Below are positions 17,988 to 25,954 of a DNA stretch of 64,000 bases, in pieces. Location: the NCBI GenBank assembly GCA_019748195.1, contig JAIEPW010000028.1:31361-95360 (forward strand). The letters are read 5' to 3'. Position 1 is the stretch's first letter, and every line of letters begins with the position of its first letter. This DNA comes from Bryobacteraceae bacterium. GTDB lineage: Bacteria > Acidobacteriota > Terriglobia > Bryobacterales > Bryobacteraceae. Position numbers and translations under genes: made by a program. The notes below the pieces were generated by a model. It had not been told where the DNA came from and searched no databases. It worked only from the letters and a program-made list of their open reading frames with translations.

Positions 17988-19022
17988 ATGATGACCCGCG
18001 CGGAAGCGATTGACCTGTATCAAAGCAACGACCTGATCGGCATCGGCATGGCTGCCGACGCCGTCCGCCGCAAACTGCATCCGCACGGCGTGGTCAGCTA
18101 CATCATCGATCGCAATATCAACTACACCAACGTTTGCACCGAGTACTGCAGCTTCTGCGCCTTCTACCGTCCGGTGGGACATGCCGAAGGCTACGTGCAC
18201 CCGAAGGAGGTGATCTTCCAGAAGATCCAGGAGACGCTGGACCTGGGCGGGACGGGCATTCTGATGCAGGGCGGCCTCCATCCGGACCTGAAGATCGAGT
18301 GGTATGAGGATCTGCTGCGCTCCATCAAGCAGCGCTTCCCCCGGATTTGGAACCACTGCTTTTCCGCGCCCGAGATCATGAATATCGCCAAGGTGAGCGA
18401 CCTGACCGTGCGCGACACCATCGCGCGCCTGCGCGATGCCGGGCTCGATTCCATCCCCGGCGGCGGGGCGGAGATTCTGGATAACGAAGTGCGTCACCGG
18501 ATCTCGCGGCTGAAGTCGACCGTGGACGATTGGATCCTGGTGCATCGCACGGCGCATCAACTCGGGCTGCGCACCACGGCGACCATGATGTTCGGCACCG
18601 GCGAGACCATCGAGCAGCGCATGAATCACTTCGATATCGTGCGCCAGATCCAGGAGGAAACCGGCGGCTTCACGGCGTTCATCCCCTGGAGCTTCCAGCG
18701 GGAAAACACATCGCTGGGCCGGTTTGTGAAGGAAGAAGCGACGGCGGTGGAGTACCTGAAGATGCTCGCGTTGTCGCGGCTGTACCTGGAAAACATTCTG
18801 AACATTCAGAGCTCCTGGGTGACGCCGGGGCTGAAGACGTGCCAGATCGGGCTGCGTTTCGGCGGCAACGACGTGGGCTCGATCATGATCGAGGAGAATG
18901 TCGTTTCGGCGGCGGGTACGCACAACCGCGCGACGGAAGAGGAGCTGCGGCGGCTGATCCGCGATGCGGGGTTCGTGCCGAAGCAGCGGGATACGTTGTA
19001 CCGGACGTACTTTTTGAATTAG
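17988..19022 (+). CDS. mqnC: Cyclic dehypoxanthinyl futalosine synthase (radical SAM)
   Basis: MqnC cyclises dehypoxanthine futalosine using a SAM radical in the futalosine menaquinone pathway. The 344-residue protein carries the radical-SAM cluster motif CxxxCxxC as C50, C54 and C57 (NVCTEYCSFC). It is followed by GGTGILMQGGLHPDL, IPGGGAEIL and the C-terminal family blocks GGNDVGSIMIEENVVSAAG. ATG 17988 (or the next ATG at 17991) follows GAGGAAGAAGG, a good ribosome-binding site. It lies 14 bp after mqnA and is probably translated from the same mRNA. The frame stays open upstream to 17307, but that part overlaps mqnA out of frame and is not coding. Confidence 0.95.
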   Translation: MMTRAEAIDLYQSNDLIGIGMAADAVRRKLHPHGVVSYIIDRNINYTNVCTEYCSFCAFYRPVGHAEGYVHPKEVIFQKIQETLDLGGTGILMQGGLHPDLKIEWYEDLLRSIKQRFPRIWNHCFSAPEIMNIAKVSDLTVRDTIARLRDAGLDSIPGGGAEILDNEVRHRISRLKSTVDDWILVHRTAHQLGLRTTATMMFGTGETIEQRMNHFDIVRQIQEETGGFTAFIPWSFQRENTSLGRFVKEEATAVEYLKMLALSRLYLENILNIQSSWVTPGLKTCQIGLRFGGNDVGSIMIEENVVSAAGTHNRATEEELRRLIRDAGFVPKQRDTLYRTYFLN

Positions 19023-19070
19023 GGTCGCGGGGGCAAAAATCCGAAATGAGGCGTCGAGACGTTTAGGGCC

Positions 19071-19099
19071 TTGTCAAGGATCTGGTGTAGCCATATATT
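19071..19099 (+). promoter_or_regulatory. Orphan sigma70-type promoter
   Basis: TTGTCA (19071-19076) and TATATT (19094-19099) are separated by exactly 17 bp; each matches the consensus at 5 of 6 positions. It points rightward, but the next gene in that direction is on the opposite strand with its 3' end at 19189. No gene on the + strand follows, so it may drive an antisense or small RNA, or be a relic. Confidence 0.45.
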
Positions 19100-19188
19100 C
19101 TCGCTGCCCGCATCTGCTGGCCTCCTTCATGGATGTTGTTCGGAGCGAGGTAATCCCAGAGCGCAGATACTCCGGGATTCGAACTTGT

Positions 19189-21405
19189 TTACCGCACCAC
19201 CACCGGCACGCTGTTCGAGTTCCCCGAAGGGGTCGTCAACACCAGCGGATGAATTCCAGGCGTCAACCCCTGGGGGACCACTACGTTGATTTGATACGCG
19301 CCGGGGCCGCCGGGGGCGTAGCCCGAGAAATCGACGCGGGCATCGACGCCGCCGATACGGACGCCGGTGTTCACAAGCGTTCTCGCGATTCCATCCACCC
19401 TTGCGCCGGTCACCAGCGCGGGCTCCACCGCGCCCAGGCCGCCGGCGTACACCAGCAGGATGTCGCCGGGCCGGACGGGATTGTCGGCGTTTACCAGACG
19501 GCCCGCCAGCGGACCGGCGCCGAAGATCACCGCCCCGGTTCCGGCGGCGTCCACCAGAAAGATCGACGGGTTGAGGGGCGAGACATTCACCGTCGCCGTG
19601 ACGCGGCTGCCCTGATCGTTTACCACGGAGACATCGGCCGGACCGGTGGCAAGCTCGAACGGCGCCAGGAAATTCACCTGGCCGGCGGAGCAGTAGTAAA
19701 GCGGCGCGGCGAACTCCCGGCCGGCGGAATCGCGAATCCGCACCTGGATGTCGCAGAGCCGGGTGGGCAGTGGGAGATCGGCGAACGCGGCGGTGGAGCC
19801 AGCCAGAGCGTTGCCCCAGATGGTATGAGCGCTGCCGCCGACCAGCGGGCCGGCCACGCCGTTCGAGGTCGCCGTTACCGCGGCGATCAGCCGCGCCTGC
19901 TCCAGGTCGCGAACCAGCCTTCCGTCGCTACTGTAGCGGATCACGTAACCGTCGGACTCGCCTTCGGTGACGATCGGAACCACACCCGCGCCAGGGTCGG
20001 TGTCCAGAGTCCCGAAAAAGGTTCCGGATACCAGCCAAAAGCCCCGCCCGTCGCTGATCACGCTGGATGCGGCAGCCAGGTTCTCGGGGGAACTGGACGG
20101 GGTCCCGCCCAAACCCACCACCCAGCCCAGCGTTCCATCGGCGTTGTACCGCGCCAGGTAGCCGTCGGTGGCGCCGTTCACGCCGCGCGCGGTGACGGTC
20201 GACGTGCCGGCGCCGGGGTCGAAGTCGGCGGTTCCGACAAAGGCGCCAGCGACGTACGCGGCATTGTCAGCGCCCGTGGCCAGGCGCAGCACGGTATCGT
20301 TGCCCGCGCCGCCCCAGGAAATCGCCGACCGGAAGTTGAACTGGCTGTCGATCCGCGCCAGGAACGCATCGGCGCCTCCGTTGCTGTTGCGAATGCCGCC
20401 GGGCCGGCCCGCGGGCTCGAAGTTGGTGGTGACGTTGAAGGTCCCGGTGATGACGATGTTGTTGGCGGAGTCCACCCACACGCCGCCGGGCGCCGCGATG
20501 TCGGAGTTCACTCCGCCGAAACGCTGCGAGCCCAGATGCACGCCTCCGTCGGCGCTGTAGACCGCCAGGAACAAGTCCGGAAACTCGATGTTGCCGTCGC
20601 GAGTCAGGTTGCGGCCCAGGTCGCTGGGATCGAAGTCCACGATGCGGCTGGCGAAAGTTCCGTAAAGGACCACGTTGCCGGCCGCGTTGAAGGCGATCCC
20701 GTAGCCGATCTCGTCGAAGTTGAACCCGACTCCGAAGCCCCATTGAAAATCGCCCGCCGGGGAATACTTGGCCAGGAACAGATCCTTCTGGCCCTGGCTG
20801 GTGATGGTGGCGATGCGGCCTTCCACGGGATCCAGATCCACCGTCTGCTGAAAATAGCCGGTCATATACACACTACCGGTTGCGTCGAGTTTCAGATGGA
20901 ACGCTTCGTCCGCCAGGGCGGAGCCGATGACGTTCAGCCACAGCAAGGCGCCGTCGGGGCTGTACTTGGCAAGGAAGATATCGTCCTGCCGGGAGGTTAC
21001 CTCGCGCACGGAGTTCGAGGGATCGAAATCGACAACGCCGTTGAAGATTCCGCAAACCAGGATGTTACCCTGGGCGTCGGCGGCGATGGATCGCGGCGTT
21101 TCGACGCCTGGGCCGCCGATGCGAACCGCCCAAACATAACGGCCATTGGCATCATACTTTGCCAGGAACATGTCGGCGGCGGTGGGAGCCACCAGGACAT
21201 CCTCCGGGGCGGCGGGGTTGAAGTCGACGTTGCGGGTGAAGGTGCCGGTCACAACCAGGTTGCCGCGCGGGTCGACAGCAGTGTCGCGGACCGTGTCGGC
21301 GCCGGCCCCGCCGATGCGCAGGGGCAGCGTGATCGCGGTCTGCGACCAGACCGGCCCGGAAAGCAAGGCTCCGCAAAGAACCGGAAACAAGGGGAGGCGG
21401 CTCAT
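19189..21405 (-). CDS. Secreted SBBP-type beta-propeller protein with TIGR03437 C-terminus
   Basis: A 738-residue exported protein. The ATG at 21405 yields a signal peptide (MSRLPLFPVLCGALLSGPVW). The body consists of SBBP-like repeats of about 60-70 residues, each with an FLAKY motif and a D-x-x-G-N-I/V strand, for example MFLAKYDANGRYVWAVRIGG and DGYLARYNADGTLGWVVGLG. Repeats recur with VDFDP between blades. The last 220 residues form the TIGR03437 module (AFADLPLPTRLCDIQVRIRD, VNFLAPFELATGPADVSVV, GDILLVYAGGLGAVEP). This is the same C-terminal module as in the NHL protein at 13902 and the ASPIC protein at 36088. An in-frame extension upstream to 21558 was rejected because it precedes the signal peptide and overlaps coaA. 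The binding partner is unknown. Confidence 0.9.
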   Translation of the reverse strand: MSRLPLFPVLCGALLSGPVWSQTAITLPLRIGGAGADTVRDTAVDPRGNLVVTGTFTRNVDFNPAAPEDVLVAPTAADMFLAKYDANGRYVWAVRIGGPGVETPRSIAADAQGNILVCGIFNGVVDFDPSNSVREVTSRQDDIFLAKYSPDGALLWLNVIGSALADEAFHLKLDATGSVYMTGYFQQTVDLDPVEGRIATITSQGQKDLFLAKYSPAGDFQWGFGVGFNFDEIGYGIAFNAAGNVVLYGTFASRIVDFDPSDLGRNLTRDGNIEFPDLFLAVYSADGGVHLGSQRFGGVNSDIAAPGGVWVDSANNIVITGTFNVTTNFEPAGRPGGIRNSNGGADAFLARIDSQFNFRSAISWGGAGNDTVLRLATGADNAAYVAGAFVGTADFDPGAGTSTVTARGVNGATDGYLARYNADGTLGWVVGLGGTPSSSPENLAAASSVISDGRGFWLVSGTFFGTLDTDPGAGVVPIVTEGESDGYVIRYSSDGRLVRDLEQARLIAAVTATSNGVAGPLVGGSAHTIWGNALAGSTAAFADLPLPTRLCDIQVRIRDSAGREFAAPLYYCSAGQVNFLAPFELATGPADVSVVNDQGSRVTATVNVSPLNPSIFLVDAAGTGAVIFGAGPLAGRLVNADNPVRPGDILLVYAGGLGAVEPALVTGARVDGIARTLVNTGVRIGGVDARVDFSGYAPGGPGAYQINVVVPQGLTPGIHPLVLTTPSGNSNSVPVVVR

Positions 21406-21464
21406 CCAATACTTAGAGTACCGCAGCAACATAAATGCGATACATTGTTGGTCGGTAGCCCACA

Positions 21465-22430
21465 GTGACCAATCCGTTACCCCTGGCGGACGCCGCCAAG
21501 CTGACGCCGCACTTGAGCTTCTCCCGTCAGGAATGGGCCCGGCTGCGAGCGGCCACACCCCTGACTCTGACCGAACAGGACTTGGCGACGCTGCGCGGCA
21601 TCAACGAGAGGTTGTCGCTCGAAGATGTCGCCGACGTCTACCTGCCTTTGTCGCGGCTGCTGAATCTGTACGTCGGCGCTACCCAGGCCCTGCACAAGGC
21701 GACCGACACGTTTCTCGGCAATCTTCCGGCGAAGGTGCCGTATGTGATCGGAATCGCCGGATCGGTCGCGGTGGGCAAGAGCACTACCGCGCGCGTGCTG
21801 CAGGCGCTGCTGAAGCGGTGGCCGGATCATCCCAAGGTGGATCTGATCACCACCGACGGTTTTCTGCATCCCACGCGTGTTCTGGAAAGCCGCGGGCTGA
21901 TGAAGCGCAAGGGATTTCCGGAAAGCTATGACCAGCGGCGGCTGGTGCAGTTCGTCTCCGACGTGAAAGCGGGCAAGCCGGAGGTGACGGCTCCGGTCTA
22001 TTCGCACCTGCTGTACGACATCGTGCCGAACGAGCAGCAGGTGGTCCGCAAGCCGGACATCCTGATCGTGGAGGGGCTGAACGTGCTGCAGACGGGGGAG
22101 GCCGCGCCGGGCCGCGCGCCGCGCCTGTTCGTCAGCGATTTCTTCGATTTCTCCATCTATATCGACGCCGCCGAGGAGGCCATCGAAGAGTGGTATGTCG
22201 CGCGGTTCCTGAAGCTGCGGGAGAAGGTGTTCGTGAACCCGCGCTCGTACTTCCACAAGTACGCAAGCCTGAGCGAAGCCGAAGCCGCCGCCACGGCGCA
22301 CGGCATCTGGGGCGAGATCAACGGGCCCAACCTGCGGGAGAATATCCAGCCGACGCGGGAGCGGGCGCAGTTGATTCTGGAAAAGGGCGGGGATCACGGC
22401 ATCCGCGGCGTGCGGCTGAGGAAGCTGTAG
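21465..22430 (+). CDS. coaA: Type I pantothenate kinase
   Basis: CoaA phosphorylates pantothenate with ATP, the first and usually rate-limiting step of coenzyme A synthesis in the cytoplasm. The 321-residue protein is family length. It has the Walker A motif [15 protein letters not shown] (G99-S106), the substrate-lid region [40 protein letters not shown] and the C-terminal [13 protein letters not shown], all characteristic of the bacterial type I enzyme. The start is GTG 21465, directly before the TNPLPLADA segment. There is no clear Shine-Dalgarno sequence. It is divergent from the SBBP/TIGR03437 gene (59 bp between starts). Confidence 0.96.
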   Translation: MTNPLPLADAAKLTPHLSFSRQEWARLRAATPLTLTEQDLATLRGINERLSLEDVADVYLPLSRLLNLYVGATQALHKATDTFLGNLPAKVPYVIGIAGSVAVGKSTTARVLQALLKRWPDHPKVDLITTDGFLHPTRVLESRGLMKRKGFPESYDQRRLVQFVSDVKAGKPEVTAPVYSHLLYDIVPNEQQVVRKPDILIVEGLNVLQTGEAAPGRAPRLFVSDFFDFSIYIDAAEEAIEEWYVARFLKLREKVFVNPRSYFHKYASLSEAEAAATAHGIWGEINGPNLRENIQPTRERAQLILEKGGDHGIRGVRLRKL

Positions 22431-22444
22431 GACCGCCGGTTATA

Positions 22445-22909
22445 ATGGAGCTTATGTTCTTCCGCAGCGTGAAAGCCGCCAAGGTTCTATTTCCGGAGAG
22501 GCTGGATCAACTCCGGCAGGCCGGCTTCCAGGTAGCGCCGGCGAGCGCGGGCCGCGCGCGCGTGTCCAAGGGCAACTGCGCCGCCATCATCGAGGACGCC
22601 GGCGACAAAGTCAAGGTCGGCAAGTCGGGCGTGCTGGTGAACGGTGAACTCGCGCACCTGGTCAGCGGCGGATATCAGATGTTCCTGCGGACGGAATCGG
22701 GTAAGATGACGCCCGCGGTGGCGGAGCAACTAAAGGCGATTCATGCCTTCGACGAGGACCTGCGGGATATCATCGGCGATATCAGCTTCTACAACGAGGG
22801 TCTGGGAACCACCAGCGAGGAACACCTGTATGACCGGGTGGTCGCCCGGGACAAGGGTGTCCCGCCGCGTCCCTGGGAGTTGAAGGGCAAGGCGTCGTTG
22901 AAGAACTAG
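22445..22909 (+). CDS. Conserved-looking hypothetical protein
   Basis: A soluble protein of about 154 residues that I do not recognise. It starts MELMFFRSVKAAKVLFPERL and contains alternating strands and helices (GDKVKVGKSGVLVNGELAHL, HAFDEDLRDIIGDISFYNEG) with no signal peptide or membrane segment. Two in-frame ATGs are possible, 22445 and 22454. TATAAT at 22441-22446 lies 7 bp before the second one and would make its mRNA leaderless, while GGAG sits too close to serve it as a ribosome-binding site. Codon use matches the neighbours. Its stop overlaps that of the convergent coiled-coil gene by 4 bp (CTAG). The frame stays open further upstream but only over coaA. Confidence 0.75.
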   Translation: MELMFFRSVKAAKVLFPERLDQLRQAGFQVAPASAGRARVSKGNCAAIIEDAGDKVKVGKSGVLVNGELAHLVSGGYQMFLRTESGKMTPAVAEQLKAIHAFDEDLRDIIGDISFYNEGLGTTSEEHLYDRVVARDKGVPPRPWELKGKASLKN

Positions 22910-23238
22910 TCGAAGCAAAGGCGGGCAGCGAGGCTTTCCAGGCGGCGGCCCAACCGTTCGCCCGCGGCTTCCAGCCGTTCCCCCATGTGCTCCAGCCGTT
23001 CCCCGGCGCGCTCCAATTGATGGCCCGCGGACTGCATCTTCTCTTCCAGCCGGCGGCCTTTCTGCTCCAGCCGCCGCTCCAGAACCTCGGCTTTGCGGCT
23101 CAGCCGCTCGGCGTTCTGTTCGAACTTTTCCGATTGCCGCTCCAGCTTCTGCTGCAGGCGGCACCAGCGGTCCTCAGAAAAGCCATCGCTGAATGCGAAG
23201 GCGAGTGCAATCAGGAACCCGGCAAGCAAAGTCTTCAT
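22906..23238 (-). CDS. Small exported coiled-coil protein
   Basis: A 110-residue protein. A signal peptide (MKTLLAGFLIALAFAFSDGF) is followed by an almost uninterrupted heptad-patterned helix from about residue 28 to 105 (QQKLERQSEKFEQNAERLSR, LERRLEQKGRRLEEKMQSAG, LEAAGERLGRRLESLAARL). The repeated ERL/RRLE units suggest a two-stranded coiled coil in the periplasm. It contains two cysteines, C26 and one near the C-terminus. Function is unknown. It follows the TPR lipoprotein gene by 35 bp on the same strand, so co-transcription is possible. Its stop shares the CTAG palindrome with the stop of the convergent gene at 22907-22909. Confidence 0.7.
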   Translation of the reverse strand: MKTLLAGFLIALAFAFSDGFSEDRWCRLQQKLERQSEKFEQNAERLSRKAEVLERRLEQKGRRLEEKMQSAGHQLERAGERLEHMGERLEAAGERLGRRLESLAARLCFD

Positions 23239-23273
23239 ACAGGTACCTATCAGACGGAAATACGAGGGCGGAA

Positions 23274-25064
23274 TTACTTCGGTTCCACGAAAACGGAGGG
23301 GCTGTCGCCCTGGGCGGCCGCGACTCGCTTCCGCGCCGCCTCGTCCCCCAGCGCCGCCGCGCGGACGCCGAGGAAGCGGGGATAGATGGAGAAACCCACG
23401 CTGTCGTCGCCTCCGGAGGCCGGAATCGGGTAAAGCTGGACCAGCTTCGCCGCTTCCGCCCTCTGTCCGGTTTGCAACAGGCACCAGGCATACAGCGTGC
23501 GGGCTAATCCGTCGGCTCCAGGTGGCGTCCGCTCGTATAGTTTCTTATAGATAGGGAGGGCTTTGGCGAATTCTCCGGCGACGATCGCCGCCGCGCCCTC
23601 CACCAGATCCTGGCCCTGGCCGCCGCGGAAGAACGTACCGGGGTCAACCTCCGGTTCGGTGAGGATTCGCGCCACCAGGGCGATGCCCTTGATCGGGGGC
23701 GCCTGCGCGTTCTTGATTGCGCCGGCCGCGGCGAGCCGGGCTGCTTCCTTTTGCCCCGTTTCCAGAAGCCAGAAGGTGAGCTGGGCTCCGGCGACGGCCG
23801 CGATGTCTCCCGTTCCCTCGCTCATCGCCCGCAGGCGAGCCATCGCCTGCTTGCGTTTACCTTGAAGGAATTCCCACTCCGCGGTTTGCATCTCCCGGCG
23901 GGGGTCGCGAGCCTTGCCGCGCGCCTCCAGATGTTGCTGGAAGAGGCGGTCCGCGCCCGCCGAGTCGCCGGTCATCCACCGCGCCAGCGCCGCCTTGCGC
24001 AGCGACGCGCCCCCCAGGAAGGCAGGATTCGCCTTGTGGCATTCCAGGAAGAACTTCTCTGCGTCGGCGAACCGGCCGTGATAGAAATGGACCTCCCCGA
24101 GCGAATCGAGGGCATTGGCCTCCTGCCCCGGCTGCTTGCGGTATCGCCCCAGTTCTTCGGCGGCCTGATGGAGATCGCCGGCGAAGGCGAGCGCGTAGCC
24201 GAGCGAATTCCGCGCCGCGCTGTCGGCCGGATCCGCTTCCAGCACTCTCCGGAAGAGCGCGATCGCCTCGGGAAAGCGGCGGGCGCTTTGTTCGAGTTCG
24301 CCCAGGGTGCGGGCGGCGGCGAGGTCGGCTGGAGAAGCGGCCACCACTTGCGATAGCGCCTTCCGGCGGGCGCCGGCATCGCCCCGGAGCTCCGCCAGGA
24401 TCAGGTCCACGCGAGCCCGGTCGCTCTGCGGGGCGAGTTTCTGCCGTCCGGCGGCGGAGGCAAGAACTCGCTGCGCGCCCTCGCGGTCGCCGCCGGATAA
24501 CAGAAGCTGCGCCCATCCGAGATACGCCTGGGCAAAGTCCGGGTCCGCGGCGGCGGCGCGCTCGAATGCCGCCGCGCTCTCTTCGCGGGTGCGTGCCGTC
24601 TGCGCCAGACCCCATTCCCGGATCGCCGCCGCGTCGCGGGTGGGCGATGCGGCGGCATCCGGTGCGATCAGGCGCGCCATCTGTTCCAAGCCCCCGGCCG
24701 GATCCTCCGGATTCACCGCGATGACACGGGGATCGTCCAGCCGGTGTGACGCCAGGTCTTCCCTCTGAAAGTGGATTTCCGCGCCCGCACCTGCTCTCTG
24801 GTACCAGGCGTGAAGCACCTGGGAGGCTTTCAGGGAGTAGGCATCGCGGATGGCGGCGACGCGAACGGGGGACACGGCTTTCGATGCGGTCAACTGGCTG
24901 GCAAGCACGCCGGCGCCGGCGTTCTCCATCCAATCGAGCGAAGCGTCGCCGGACAGGTTCTCAAACGGAAGCACGGCAAGGCGAACGGTGGCGGGGGAAC
25001 CGGCCTGGCGCGCGCAACCCGCGAACGCGAGCACGGCGATAACAAAGGCTGGAAGGCGCATCAA
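23274..25064 (-). CDS. TPR-repeat lipoprotein
   Basis: A 596-residue protein with a lipoprotein-like signal (MMRLPAFVIAVLAFAGCARQ, lipid-bearing cysteine C17), so it is probably anchored in a membrane facing the periplasm. The first 100 residues after the signal resemble the TolB-like/FlgO-type N-terminal domain found before TPR arrays (VRLAVLPFENLSGDASLDWM). The remainder is TPR-rich helical repeats, for example AQAYLGWAQLLLSGGDREGA and ALDSLGEVHFYHGRFADAEK, from about residue 160 to 560. No kinase or cyclase domain is attached, although such domains often accompany this architecture. The coiled-coil gene follows downstream. Function is unknown; it probably scaffolds protein complexes. Confidence 0.85.
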   Translation of the reverse strand: MMRLPAFVIAVLAFAGCARQAGSPATVRLAVLPFENLSGDASLDWMENAGAGVLASQLTASKAVSPVRVAAIRDAYSLKASQVLHAWYQRAGAGAEIHFQREDLASHRLDDPRVIAVNPEDPAGGLEQMARLIAPDAAASPTRDAAAIREWGLAQTARTREESAAAFERAAAADPDFAQAYLGWAQLLLSGGDREGAQRVLASAAGRQKLAPQSDRARVDLILAELRGDAGARRKALSQVVAASPADLAAARTLGELEQSARRFPEAIALFRRVLEADPADSAARNSLGYALAFAGDLHQAAEELGRYRKQPGQEANALDSLGEVHFYHGRFADAEKFFLECHKANPAFLGGASLRKAALARWMTGDSAGADRLFQQHLEARGKARDPRREMQTAEWEFLQGKRKQAMARLRAMSEGTGDIAAVAGAQLTFWLLETGQKEAARLAAAGAIKNAQAPPIKGIALVARILTEPEVDPGTFFRGGQGQDLVEGAAAIVAGEFAKALPIYKKLYERTPPGADGLARTLYAWCLLQTGQRAEAAKLVQLYPIPASGGDDSVGFSIYPRFLGVRAAALGDEAARKRVAAAQGDSPSVFVEPK

Positions 25065-25100
25065 CCTTCAGTCTACAGCGTCGATTTCCGCTTGACTTGC

Positions 25101-25925
25101 CTACAGCACCTTGGCTTCGATTTTCAGGATCTCCTGAAACTCGGGCAGGTCCTTAACCTGGGCAAACTCGGAGTCCGTCAGGAACTTCTGACGGTCCTTG
25201 AAGCCTTCCTCGATGGCCTTGCGCACGTACATGAGAGCCCGTTCCGTGTTTCCGTTCTTGGCGTACAGTTTCGCCAGGTGGTAGTGAAACGTAGCGCGCT
25301 CGGTGACGCTGCGCTCCTGCAGCATGACGCCGTGCGTGTTGCGATGCTCAAAGATATCGGGATCGATCTCCATGGCCTTGGTGTAGCATTCCATGGCTTC
25401 CTTGTACTTCTTGCGGGCAAAGTGCGCGGTGCCGAGGTTGGAGAGAATCGACGCGGAGTTCGGCGCGATTTCGAGCGCCTTGTTGTAGGTGGAGATGGCC
25501 CGGCGATAGCGCTTCTGCCCGTAATGAACCGTGCCGAGGTTGTTGAGCGCCTCGGCGTACTTGGGGTTCAGCTTGACGGCGCGCTCGTAATACTTCTTGG
25601 CGGTATCGAGGTCGAGCATCTGGTGATATCCGATGCCGGTCTTGTTGACGATGACGGCGGAACTGCCGGGAATGCCGCGGTAGACCTCGATGGCTTCGCG
25701 GTAGTTCTTGCGAGCCATCAGGATGTCGCCGCGCATCTCGGGAGTGATGGCCTTCGAAGGATCCACCGCGGTTGCCGGGCGGGCGAGACCCTGATCTCCC
25801 CGCGAGGAAGCGGTGATGGCGGGAGACTGCTGAGGGGCGCTTTGCGCGAACAGGCTTGCCGTGCAACATCCCAGGACGAGAATGCCGTGTTGACGGGTAA
25901 AGCGACAGGTGAGAGGCAGAAGCAT
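25101..25925 (-). CDS. Secreted TPR protein
   Basis: A 274-residue protein. The ATG at 25925 is chosen over an upstream in-frame start because it follows AAAGGAGG at 8 bp and opens a signal peptide (MLLPLTCRFTRQHGILVLG, cleavage near LFAQ). Three or four consecutive TPRs are clear: KYAEALNNLGTVHYGQKRYR, NSASILSNLGTAHFARKKYK and the preceding block GIGYHQMLDLDTAKKYYERA. The C-terminus ends in a mixed helix (LTDSEFAQVKDLPEFQEILK). It begins 29 bp after the stop of the class A PBP gene on the same strand, so the two may be one transcript and the protein could support cell-wall assembly. That role is inferred only from position. Confidence 0.87.
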   Translation of the reverse strand: MLLPLTCRFTRQHGILVLGCCTASLFAQSAPQQSPAITASSRGDQGLARPATAVDPSKAITPEMRGDILMARKNYREAIEVYRGIPGSSAVIVNKTGIGYHQMLDLDTAKKYYERAVKLNPKYAEALNNLGTVHYGQKRYRRAISTYNKALEIAPNSASILSNLGTAHFARKKYKEAMECYTKAMEIDPDIFEHRNTHGVMLQERSVTERATFHYHLAKLYAKNGNTERALMYVRKAIEEGFKDRQKFLTDSEFAQVKDLPEFQEILKIEAKVL

Positions 25926-25954
25926 GAACGGGCCTCCTTTTGCCGAATAGTTTA

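Noticed and set aside
19189..19212. Possible small gene after the orphan promoter at 19071-19099
   Set aside because: The + strand frames from 19071 and 19129 run into the antisense of the SBBP/TIGR03437 gene and show no ribosome-binding site or protein family.
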